64,000 nt of DNA from Lederbergia citrea (GTDB lineage: Bacteria; Bacillota; Bacilli; Bacillales; Bacillaceae_C), in contig NZ_JAGYPH010000001.1 of the NCBI RefSeq assembly GCF_018343525.1, positions 62,001 through 126,000 of the forward strand. Direction: 5' to 3'. The position numbers and the translations under genes are program-made. The notes below the pieces were generated by a model. The model had not been told where the DNA came from and searched no databases. It was given only the letters and a program-made list of their open reading frames with translations. How positions within the stretch are numbered: the stretch's first letter is position 1; each line of letters begins with the position of its first letter. Of the stretch, positions 44,741 through 52,699 are shown one piece after another.

Positions 44741-46453
44741 ATGAAATACGGCGTCGAAATTGTTATAGCTGCGATTGTTATCATACTTATTTTATTTGTT
44801 GTCGGCTACATAATGAGGAAAAAATATTATCAGGAAGTAGACCAGTTAGAAAAAAGGAAATTAGAATTAATGAACCGCCCTGTTGTCGAAGAAATGGCGA
44901 AAGTAAAGCAACTGAATATGACAGGACAGACCGAAGAGATGTTTGAGCGTTGGCGTCAAACATGGGACGACATCATTGCCGTTCAGCTTCCAAATATTGA
45001 TGAAATGCTTTTCTACGCGGAAGAGTATACAGATAAATATAGATTTAAACAGGCTAAAGAAACACATGAGAGAATAGAGGACATGCTTACTAAAATTAAC
45101 GATCAGATTGATCTTCTTCTCAAGGAATTAACCGAACTGGTGGGAAGTGAGGAAAAAAATAGAATAGAAATTGAAGGTATCCTCGAACAGTACCGTAAAA
45201 CGAAAAAGACTTTATTGGCCCACCGCCACACCTATGGATTAGCTGCTGACCGTCTCGAGCAACTCCAAGATACCATTGGCGAAAAACTTGCTAATTACAA
45301 GGAATTGACGAAAGATGGTAATTATTTACAAGCGCGTGAAGTTGTTTTAAGCCTCTCTATTGATATGGAGCAGTTAGCAAGTAAAATGGAGAAAATTCCA
45401 GATCTGCTCACAGAGTGTCAAACGATGATACCCGCTCAAAAAAATGAACTTGCTGATGGATATAGAGAAATGAGTAAACAAGGATTTGTCTTGGAGCATC
45501 TTCAAATAGATAAACAGTTGAAACAATTGGAGAAAGAGCTAGAGACATACAAACAGTTTCTAAAAGATGCGGAAGTTGAAGAAGTTGAATCAGGCATGTA
45601 TGAAACAAAGGAAAAAATTGAAGTACTTTACGATTTGCTTGAAAAGGAAGTATACGCCAAACATTATGTTTTTCAAGAAAGTGAAAAAGCTGGATTTATT
45701 CTTGACCAATTAAAGGATGTTAATGCAGAAATCGAGGCCGAAACGAATATTGTGCAAACTAGCTATCAATTGTTTGATAATGAGCTTGAGATGCCAAAAA
45801 GCTTTGAGAAAAGCTTAAGCCAACTAACAAGTCGTTACGAACTTTTAAAAGCTAAAATAACAGAAGAGACTACTGCGTTTACGCTTTTAAGCGAAGAATT
45901 AAAAGTAATTGAAGAACAATTAAAAGTTCTGCAAATGGAGCAAAATGAATTTATCGAACGCCTGCAAAATCTCCGAAAAGATGAATTGGAAGTAAGAGAA
46001 AAACTGGCGGGATTACAGAGGAAAATAAATGAAATTATTCGGCTTGTTCAAAAAAGCCGGATGCCGGGCCTACCGGGGGATTTTGAATCCCTCTATGATC
46101 AAGCCGAAGAACAAATAGAAGATGTATACAAAAGTTTAAATGAAAAACCACTGAACATGAAATCCGTGCAAAAATATTTGTACGATGCTACAGATACGGT
46201 TGAACATTTATATACGAGGACAGAGGAACATATTGAAAATGCAACACTTGCGGAAAGAGTCATTCAATATGGAAATCGTTATCGGGTTCGGGATCCACAA
46301 TTAAGAGCAAACCTGGAACAAGCGGAACAAGCTTTTCGAAACTACGAGTATAAAGCAGCACTTGAACAGGCTGCGACTGCAGTTGAAGCGGTGGAGCCTG
46401 GAGCATTACAACGAATTGAAGAAATGCTAAACGAAGAGCTCATTAATCATTAA
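44741..46453 (+). CDS. ezrA: Septation ring formation regulator EzrA
   Basis: A 570-residue membrane-anchored coiled-coil protein that prevents FtsZ rings at the cell poles and helps recruit PBP1. One N-terminal transmembrane helix (about 3-26, IVIAAIVIILILFVVGYIM within it) is followed by spectrin-like triple-helix repeats to the C-terminus. ATG 44741 is set by CAGGGGG at about 44728-44734; the frame is open 30 bases further upstream, but that part lacks a ribosome binding site. It is monocistronic, with its terminator overlapping the stop codon. Confidence 0.95.
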   Translation: MKYGVEIVIAAIVIILILFVVGYIMRKKYYQEVDQLEKRKLELMNRPVVEEMAKVKQLNMTGQTEEMFERWRQTWDDIIAVQLPNIDEMLFYAEEYTDKYRFKQAKETHERIEDMLTKINDQIDLLLKELTELVGSEEKNRIEIEGILEQYRKTKKTLLAHRHTYGLAADRLEQLQDTIGEKLANYKELTKDGNYLQAREVVLSLSIDMEQLASKMEKIPDLLTECQTMIPAQKNELADGYREMSKQGFVLEHLQIDKQLKQLEKELETYKQFLKDAEVEEVESGMYETKEKIEVLYDLLEKEVYAKHYVFQESEKAGFILDQLKDVNAEIEAETNIVQTSYQLFDNELEMPKSFEKSLSQLTSRYELLKAKITEETTAFTLLSEELKVIEEQLKVLQMEQNEFIERLQNLRKDELEVREKLAGLQRKINEIIRLVQKSRMPGLPGDFESLYDQAEEQIEDVYKSLNEKPLNMKSVQKYLYDATDTVEHLYTRTEEHIENATLAERVIQYGNRYRVRDPQLRANLEQAEQAFRNYEYKAALEQAATAVEAVEPGALQRIEEMLNEELINH

Positions 46454-46490
46454 AGGTCTGCGCACATCGCGCGGACCTTTAATTGTTTAT
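46452..46490 (+). terminator. Terminator after ezrA
   Basis: AAAGGTCTGCGC / GCGCGGACCTTT with a 3-base loop and AATTGTTT tail; starts in the ezrA stop codon. Confidence 0.85.
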
Positions 46491-46559
46491 AGATAGTAAA
46501 AATAAATTGTGCTATCATATACAATTGTCATACCGATTTTTCACTTAGAAGGTGATTTG

Positions 46560-47708
46560 ATGATTTATTTAGATAATAGTGCGACTACAAGGCCTAATGA
46601 TGAGGTTTTAGATGCATATATAAAAGTAAACGAGAATTTTTTTGCTAATGCCTCCTCACTCCATAATTTTGGTGGCAAAGTGGAGCAACTGATCACAAAA
46701 GCACGTGAACAAATAGCCGATTTAGCTGGAGTCAAGCCATCAGAAATTATATTCACCTCGGGAGGTACAGAAGGAAACAATCTAGCCATTAAAGGTGCAG
46801 CCATAAATTATCAAGCTAGAGGCAACCATATCATTACAACCGCTGTGGAACACCCTTCTGTCAAAGAGCCGTGTAAACAGCTTGAAGGAATGGGATTTAA
46901 GATAACTTATCTACCCGTTAATGCTGAAGGTGCGGTGTCGGCGTCTGCTGTAGAAGCAGCTATAACCGACGAAACGATATTAGTTTCAATCATCCATGTG
47001 AATAATGAAATCGGAACGGTGCAGCCTGTTAAAGAGATTGGCCGCCTGCTACAAAAATATCCAAAAGTGATTTATCATGTTGATCATGTTCAAGGAGCTG
47101 GAAAAGTCGCCCTTGACCTTTATGAATCACATATTGATCTTTGCACTTTTTCTGCACACAAATTCAATGGACTGAAAGGCAGCGGATTTTTGTTTAAAAA
47201 ACAAAGTGTGAAGCTTGCTCCACTATTAACTGGTGGAAACCAAGAGCAAAAATTAAGAAGTGGGACAGAAAATACAGGGGGCATTGTCGCGATGGCCAAG
47301 GCATATCGACTGGCAGAATCCAATCGTATCCACAAAGGCCACAAGCTTTTGCAAATTCGCGAATTTTTACTCGAAAACCTGCAATCTATTCCCGGTGTTA
47401 TCATTCATACTCCCGTCAATGGAGCCCCTCATATCATCTGTCTATCATGCAAAGGACAGAAAGGTGAAGTGATGGTCCATGCACTCGAAGAAGAAGGAAT
47501 CATCGTCTCAACGACTAGTGCCTGTTCTTCAAAAGAACAACTGCCAAGCAGCACATTAAAAGCCATTGGTGTCGAAAATGATATAGCTCAGGGAGCCATA
47601 CGTGTGAGTTTATCAACTGAAAATACGTTAGAAGAAGCAGAAATCTTTATTAAAAAACTAACAGAAATTTTACAGCGATTAAATAAAGTGATGAGGCGAA
47701 ATCAATGA
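46560..47708 (+). CDS. nifZ: Cysteine desulfurase (NifZ-type), sulfur donor for ThiI
   Basis: A 382-residue PLP enzyme that takes sulfur from cysteine. It begins MIYLDNSATTRPNDEV, a strict family start. The PLP lysine is K201 in SAHKFNGLKG, and the persulfide-forming Cys322 is in STTSACSSK. AGAAGGTG before ATG 46560. Its stop overlaps the thiI start (ATGA). The dedicated NifZ-ThiI pair in Bacillus subtilis makes 4-thiouridine in tRNA because its ThiI lacks a rhodanese domain, and the same arrangement is seen here. Confidence 0.94.
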   Translation: MIYLDNSATTRPNDEVLDAYIKVNENFFANASSLHNFGGKVEQLITKAREQIADLAGVKPSEIIFTSGGTEGNNLAIKGAAINYQARGNHIITTAVEHPSVKEPCKQLEGMGFKITYLPVNAEGAVSASAVEAAITDETILVSIIHVNNEIGTVQPVKEIGRLLQKYPKVIYHVDHVQGAGKVALDLYESHIDLCTFSAHKFNGLKGSGFLFKKQSVKLAPLLTGGNQEQKLRSGTENTGGIVAMAKAYRLAESNRIHKGHKLLQIREFLLENLQSIPGVIIHTPVNGAPHIICLSCKGQKGEVMVHALEEEGIIVSTTSACSSKEQLPSSTLKAIGVENDIAQGAIRVSLSTENTLEEAEIFIKKLTEILQRLNKVMRRNQ

Positions 47709-48913
47709 ATTATGATAGAATTTTAATTAGATACGGTGAAATGTCCTTGAAAGGAAGAAACCGTAAACATTTTGTGACAAAGTTAAAAAAAAATATCAAG
47801 TTTATTCTACAAGAATATAGCAATATCGGCATTGAATCCGACTGGGACCGGATGTATGTTTTATTAAATGGAGAACCTGCGGAACCTGTTATTTCAGCAT
47901 TGAAAAATGTTTTCGGTATCCAATCATTTAGCCCGGCAATCAAAACTGAAAAAGATATAGCAGCAATTAGAGCAGCTGCTTTGCACATTATCCAACAAGC
48001 ACATTCACCAGGCAATACATTTAAAGTATCTGCAAGAAGGTCTGATAAAACGTTTGAATATGATACAAATGGTTTAAATCATGCTGTTGGTGCGCATATT
48101 CTCATCAATGTTGAGGATATTAAAGTAGATGTCAAAAATCCTGATATTAATTTAATCGTAGAAATTAGGCAAGAAGCAGCCTATATTTCTGGAGAGGTAA
48201 TTCAGGGAGCAGGCGGCTTTCCGGCGGGATCTTCCGGGAAAGCGATGCTGATGCTTTCAGGCGGAATCGATAGTCCTGTTGCAGGCTATTTAACAATGAA
48301 GCGCGGAGTCGGAATTGAAGCTGTTCATTTCCACAGCCCGCCATTTACGAGTGAGCGTGCTAAGCAAAAAGTACTTGATTTGGCTGATAAGCTTGCACAA
48401 TACTCAGGAAGTGTAAAAGTTCATATCGTTCCGTTTACGGCGATTCAAGAAACGATCCATAAGGTCATTCCAGAAGGATATACAATGACGGCAACAAGGA
48501 GAATGATGCTGAGGATTACTGATGAAATCAGAAACCGTCAGGGTGGGCTAGCCATCGTAACAGGTGAAAGCCTTGGACAAGTCGCAAGCCAAACAATGGA
48601 CAGCATGTATGCAATTAATGATGTAACCAGTACACCAATTTTACGTCCACTAATTACAATGGACAAGTTAGACATTATAAAAATAGCGGAAGATATCAAT
48701 ACGATTGAAATTTCAAATCGGCCATATGAAGACTGCTGCACAATCTTTACACCGCCATCTCCAAAAACACGTCCGAAATTAGAAAAAATAACTCATTTTG
48801 AACAAAAATTCGCTTGGGATGCTTCTTTGCAAGAAGCGGTGGAAAACACTGAGACCATTATGGTTAGCGCCAGAAAAAAACCATTGAAAGATGATTTGGA
48901 AGACTTGTTTTAG
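47705..48913 (+). CDS. thiI: tRNA 4-thiouridine synthase ThiI
   Basis: ThiI adenylates and thiolates U8 of tRNA. It has 402 residues: an N-terminal ferredoxin-like region and THUMP domain (about 60-165), and a PP-loop ATPase with SGGIDS at 185-190. The C-terminus ends soon after PPSPKTRPKLEKI with no rhodanese domain, as in Bacillus; sulfur is expected to come from NifZ directly. It overlaps nifZ by 4 bases. A conserved Cys pair, DCC (near residue 345), is a candidate sulfur-transfer site. Confidence 0.95.
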   Translation: MNYDRILIRYGEMSLKGRNRKHFVTKLKKNIKFILQEYSNIGIESDWDRMYVLLNGEPAEPVISALKNVFGIQSFSPAIKTEKDIAAIRAAALHIIQQAHSPGNTFKVSARRSDKTFEYDTNGLNHAVGAHILINVEDIKVDVKNPDINLIVEIRQEAAYISGEVIQGAGGFPAGSSGKAMLMLSGGIDSPVAGYLTMKRGVGIEAVHFHSPPFTSERAKQKVLDLADKLAQYSGSVKVHIVPFTAIQETIHKVIPEGYTMTATRRMMLRITDEIRNRQGGLAIVTGESLGQVASQTMDSMYAINDVTSTPILRPLITMDKLDIIKIAEDINTIEISNRPYEDCCTIFTPPSPKTRPKLEKITHFEQKFAWDASLQEAVENTETIMVSARKKPLKDDLEDLF

Positions 48914-48971
48914 AACGGCTTTTAAAGATAGCAAGAATTGCAAACTGATGGAACAATTACCAAGGAATTAT

Positions 48972-49002
48972 TGAATGAAGGCATGTGTTTTCGCACAATC
49001 TA
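48972..49002 (+). promoter_or_regulatory. Sigma-G-like promoter of the SASP gene
   Basis: TGAATG (48972-48977), 18-base spacer, CAATCTA (48996-49002), resembling sigma-G TGAATA/CATACTA with two mismatches in the -10; placed 24 bases before the start codon. Confidence 0.45.
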
Positions 49003-49025
49003 TTGTTACAAGGAGGTGAAAACAC

Positions 49026-49220
49026 ATGCCAAACAGCAACCAACTCTTAGTCTCTGGAGTAGAGCAAGCTCTTGACCAAATGAAATACGAAATTGCACAA
49101 GAATTTGGCGTTAATCTTGGAGCAGACACAACTTCACGTGCAAACGGATCTGTAGGTGGAGAAATTACAAAACGTCTCGTTCAAATGGCTGAGCAACAAC
49201 TTGGTGGACACACACACTAA
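49026..49220 (+). CDS. sspA: Alpha/beta-type small acid-soluble spore protein
   Basis: A 64-residue DNA-coating spore protein that protects DNA from UV and supplies amino acids at germination. The GPR protease cleavage site is in [10 protein letters not shown] (E-I-A). The conserved C-terminal block [17 protein letters not shown] binds DNA. AAGGAGGTGA before ATG 49026 is a perfect ribosome binding site. The gene stands between thiI and ytcI, as sspA does in Bacillus subtilis; the paralogue letter is by position only. Confidence 0.93.
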   Translation: MPNSNQLLVSGVEQALDQMKYEIAQEFGVNLGADTTSRANGSVGGEITKRLVQMAEQQLGGHTH

Positions 49221-49242
49221 CATTTTAATATAAATGGCTAAG

Positions 49243-49268
49243 GAGCGGGGCCCTTGAGGGTCCCGCTC
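49243..49268 (+). terminator. Hairpin after the SASP gene
   Basis: GAGCGGGGCCC pairs with GGGTCCCGCTC (one wobble, TTGA loop). It is GC-rich and followed by AAAACTG rather than T's, so termination may be weak. GGGTCCCGCT recurs at about 50827. Confidence 0.6.
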
Positions 49269-49311
49269 AAAACTGTAGACATACTCGAAAAAGAGAGTTG
49301 ACTACGGTCTT

Positions 49312-49500
49312 TTTATTTTTATATTGGGTAGATGGTTTTCCGAAGCTTACCGCTCGCTTTCCGCGGGGCGAGCGCCAAGCCGCTTCGTCGCTACGCTCCT
49401 GCAGGGTCTCGGCTGTCTCGCAGATCCCGCAGGAGTCGAGCGGACGCTTCTCCAAACCAATAAAATGCTACATTTTACTTTTCTATTTATACTCATTCAT
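49312..49500 (+). repeat. Left inverted repeat, 128-bp GC-rich core
   Basis: The core 49334-49461 is identical to the complement of 50611-50738 except one base (CCAAGCC against CCGAGCC); weaker identity runs to 49312 and 49500. The core is much more GC-rich than its AT-rich surroundings and carries CGCTCGCTTTCCGCGGGGCG and GAGTCGAGCGGACGCTTCTC. Short ORFs inside it are not real genes. It resembles a high-copy repeat of Bacillus genomes. Confidence 0.92.
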
Positions 49501-49833
49501 TTTTTTTATGGAAAGTAAGACTAACCTAGGGGTATTGGAAACTGTAATTCACTAAAAAAGTTCTCCTTTTGACGGTCTCTTCTATAAATAATCACCTTAT
49601 TTCTTATGGACAAAGATTAATTGAATAGTACATAAAAGTCTTGGTTCTCCACGAAAGTGTCCTTTCCCCTTTCCGCTCATTATGGTTCTAATGAAATACT
49701 GCTCATGTTTGATCTTCGTTTTTCAATCTTCTTGTTCCCATTTTTATTTGTGCCTTATGTTGACAAAATTTTTAAATGCATTTTTTTCCTATTTAGTAAA
49801 CATTAATAATAAATCGAAATAAGGTGTTCTTTA
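49501..49833. other. AT-rich sequence without recognisable feature
   Basis: Between the left repeat and the decayed gene I see no ORF with a ribosome binding site, hairpin terminator or repeat. Confidence 0.5.
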
Positions 49834-50536
49834 GTGTGCTCAACTTGTCTTAACGACATACAGCAACACATAATCCGTCATTATAAGGAAACTGGAAACG
49901 TCATGGGTTCAAGAGAATATGATCGCGCACGCCTTCGCCCTTCTCGCGGGACGGTTCGGTCACACACTAAACTATCTTTTAACGAAGTGGTGAGGTCTTG
50001 CCATCTGGAACCTTCCAATGAAACGAGAGTATTTCTCATGCCGAAAGAGTTGCTAGACCTGTTACGAATGATTGCGAAAAAAGAAAATCGACGTCCAAAA
50101 ACCAATGATTTCGGTCGAAATCGAGATCCTAATCTTCCCCATTTCATGGCTTACTACAATGCCTTTGGCAGTTTTGAAAATGCACTAGCGCCGCTGGGAT
50201 CGGCTCGGTTGATGATTACAAACGAACCAATTTACTGAATGAAATCAATCGGTTTGTCAATGAATTTCGTCGTTCGCCGCATGAACATGAGTTTTCAAGG
50301 TGTAACAACCCAGGTACCTACCCTGATAAACGTTTGTATAACACATACTTTTCGTCCATTTACCGGATGGCTCACCACTTTACATTGAGTATGCAGGAAT
50401 CACAAACCGCAAAAACTATCGCCAGAACCTTGGTCGGAAAATCGCACATTGCAAGGAAGAACGATTACCACTTCTTGTGCTCTATCCATCGGACCTTGTT
50501 CGTTTACATGACATTCTACTTCCCTATTTCCAATAA
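49834..50536 (+). pseudogene. Decayed homing-endonuclease-associated repeat protein
   Basis: Three reading-frame pieces make one protein. Frame one (49834-50238) has two homing-endonuclease-associated-repeat-like units (GNVMGSREYDRARLRPS; PKTNDFGRNRDPNLPHFMAYYNAFGSFENALAPLG, split: PKTNDFGRNRDP and YYNAFGSFENALAPLG). Frame two, open near 50223, continues NEINRFVNEFRRSPHEHEF and NTYFSSIYRMAHHF. Frame three, from about 50397, gives GITNRKNYRQNLGRK and KEERLPLLVLYPSDL, then stops at TAA 50534. At least two frameshifts and no catalytic HNH motif are seen. It sits exactly between two inverted repeats. Confidence 0.75.
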
Positions 50537-50575
50537 TGACCAGTATTCCTTATTGTAACCTGCTTCTTAATTGTT

Positions 50576-50762
50576 GAATGAGTAAATTGAAAAATAAAAT
50601 GTATCTCATCATTGGTTTGGAGAAGCGTCCGCTCGACTCCTGCGGGATCTGCGAGACAGCCGAGACCCTGCAGGAGCGTAGCGACGAAGCGGCTCGGCGC
50701 TCGCCCCGCGGAAAGCGAGCGGTAAGCTTCGGAAAACCTGATCATCCAATATAAAAATAAAT
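50576..50762 (-). repeat. Right inverted repeat, 128-bp GC-rich core
   Basis: The inverted copy of 49312-49500. The core is 50611-50738, 127 of 128 bases identical to the left copy. The outer ends share TTTATTTTTATATTGG, and the inner ends share CTCATTCA. Confidence 0.92.
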
Positions 50763-50860
50763 ATTTATTTATAATGCAAAGTATCGCTTAAAATAAGTGC
50801 AAAATAACACCCTAAGTGACACCGAAGGGTCCCGCTTCTATATATTTATAGTAGAAAAAA

Positions 50861-50889
50861 TTTAAAAAATTTATATGATTTTGTATAAT
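50861..50889 (+). promoter_or_regulatory. Promoter of ytcI-like gene
   Basis: TTTAAA (50861-50866), 17-base spacer, TATAAT (50884-50889), about 32 bases before ATG 50922. Confidence 0.55.
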
Positions 50890-50921
50890 AGAGAGAAGCC
50901 ACAAATGAGGGGGAAACAATA

Positions 50922-52499
50922 ATGAAACGAGAAAATTTATTGGCACCTGAAACATATAACATCATTCAAGAAGTGGAACGATTTGCTGCTGATCCACAAA
51001 AAGTTGCGATCAAGTGGGAAAACGAACAAGGGGAAACAAAACAAATTACATATAAAAAATTAATTGAACAGGCGAACAAAATCGGAAATGTATTTGTTGA
51101 AGCTGGACTAAAAAAAGGTGATACGATTCTTATCATGATTCCGAGACTTATAGAAGCGTATCAAGTGTATACTGCTGCTTTGAAATTGGGATTGATTGTC
51201 ATTCCAAGTTCTGAAATGTTAAAGCCTCATGACTTACAATACAGGATCGAACATGGAGATGTAAAAGCAGTCGTAACCTACCATCCATTTACAGATCAGC
51301 TCGATCAGGTTGAAAATGCGGATGGTTTGAAAAAGTTTACTGTTGGAGAGGCGGTTGAGGGCTGGAATCATCTAGATAAACAGATGGAAACGGCATCGGA
51401 TCAATTTTCTGTGGCGGAAACAGTAAGCAGTGATACTGCTTTTTTATCATATACATCTGGAACGACAGGAAATCCGAAAGGCGTCGTTCATACACATGGA
51501 TGGGGATTTGCCCATTTAAGAACTGCCGGTCCGAACTGGCTTTGTATTGCTGAAGAAGATATTGTGTGGGCAACCGCCGGTCCGGGTTGGCAAAAATGGA
51601 TATGGAGTCCCTTTCTATCCGTCCTTGGAACAGGAGCCACTGGCTTTGTATACAACGGAAAATTTGATCCGCAAAAGTATTTAACGCTTCTCGATAAATA
51701 TAAAGTGAACGTGTTATGCTGTACACCGACTGAATATCGTATCATGGCCAAAGCAGATAATCTGACTGATTTTAGCCTCGAACATCTCCACAGTGCAGTA
51801 TCAGCAGGTGAACCGTTGAACAGGGAAGTGATTGATACCTTTCGGAAGTATTTCAACATTGATGTGCGTGATGGCTATGGCCAGACTGAAAATACCCTGC
51901 TTGTAGGGATTACAAAGGGAATGGAATTAAAGCCGGGATCCATGGGGAAACCTACGCCGGGAAATCAAGTGGAAATTATTGATGAAATGGGTATGCCTTG
52001 TCCAATCGGAGAAGTGGGAGATATTGCAGTTCATGTGGAAACACCAGCTCTTTTTCAAAAATATTATAAAGATCCGGAACGAACTGCGATGCAGTTTAGG
52101 GGAGATTATTATATTACGGGAGATAAAGCGAAAAAGGACGAGGACGGCTATTTCTGGTTTGAAGGGCGCGGTGATGATATTATTATCAGTTCAGGTTATA
52201 CGATTGGACCGTTTGAAGTGGAGGATGCACTGGTTAAACACCCTTACGTTCAGGAATGCGCTGTTGTGGCAAGCCCAGATGAAGTAAGAGGAAGTATCGT
52301 AAAGGCCTTTGTCGTATTAAAAGAAGGAGTTAATGAAAATGAGTCGACGCTTGTGTCTATTTTGCAGAATCATGTAAAAGACATGACGGCTCCTTACAAA
52401 TATCCTCGTCAAATCGAATTTATTTCTGAACTTCCAAAGACAACTTCGGGAAAAATTCGGCGTGTGGAATTAAGGAAGCTTGAGAATCAAAGACTATAA
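50922..52499 (+). CDS. ytcI: Acyl-CoA synthetase (YtcI/MbcS-like)
   Basis: A 525-residue AMP-forming acyl-CoA ligase. Core motifs are LSYTSGTTGNPKGVVH (P-loop), DGYGQTENTLL (adenylate), YITGDKAKKDEDGYFWFEGRG (split: YITGDKAKKDEDGY and FWFEGRG), and the C-terminal KTTSGKIRR with the catalytic Lys. It is related to AcsA (acetyl-CoA synthetase, 34.1 kb) but sits where ytcI does, next to sspA. The ytcI/MbcS group prefers medium- or branched-chain acids in related bacteria, so the acid used here is not known. AGGGGGAA precedes ATG 50922. It is a single-gene unit. Confidence 0.88.
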   Translation: MKRENLLAPETYNIIQEVERFAADPQKVAIKWENEQGETKQITYKKLIEQANKIGNVFVEAGLKKGDTILIMIPRLIEAYQVYTAALKLGLIVIPSSEMLKPHDLQYRIEHGDVKAVVTYHPFTDQLDQVENADGLKKFTVGEAVEGWNHLDKQMETASDQFSVAETVSSDTAFLSYTSGTTGNPKGVVHTHGWGFAHLRTAGPNWLCIAEEDIVWATAGPGWQKWIWSPFLSVLGTGATGFVYNGKFDPQKYLTLLDKYKVNVLCCTPTEYRIMAKADNLTDFSLEHLHSAVSAGEPLNREVIDTFRKYFNIDVRDGYGQTENTLLVGITKGMELKPGSMGKPTPGNQVEIIDEMGMPCPIGEVGDIAVHVETPALFQKYYKDPERTAMQFRGDYYITGDKAKKDEDGYFWFEGRGDDIIISSGYTIGPFEVEDALVKHPYVQECAVVASPDEVRGSIVKAFVVLKEGVNENESTLVSILQNHVKDMTAPYKYPRQIEFISELPKTTSGKIRRVELRKLENQRL

Positions 52500-52537
52500 A
52501 AGGCAAGATAAAAGGATAAAATGGTCTTGAAATGGTA

Positions 52538-52572
52538 GGGGATTGCAATTTAAGCAGTCCTCTTTTAAATTA
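52538..52572 (+). terminator. Terminator after ytcI
   Basis: GGGGATTGC / GCAGTCCTC (two wobbles), 7-base loop, then TTTTAAATT. Confidence 0.7.
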
Positions 52573-52601
52573 GCCTGATTGTCCTTTCCATATATTCCGA
52601 A

Positions 52602-52630
52602 TTGACAGAACGGTAGAAGATTCATAAGAT
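52602..52630 (+). promoter_or_regulatory. Sigma-A promoter of the YesM/YesN pair
   Basis: TTGACA (52602-52607), 17-base spacer, TAAGAT (52625-52630), about 70 bases before ATG 52700. Confidence 0.75.
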
Positions 52631-52699
52631 TGATATACAAAATTCGCGTTTATTTGGAAGCGAATACAAAGAAATCGTCCTATTTACCGAGGTGGCACC

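Noticed and set aside
49298-49555. Short ORFs within the GC-rich inverted repeats (also 50524-50745)
   Set aside because: They are reading frames through repeat DNA present in two inverted copies; no ribosome binding site or known domain.
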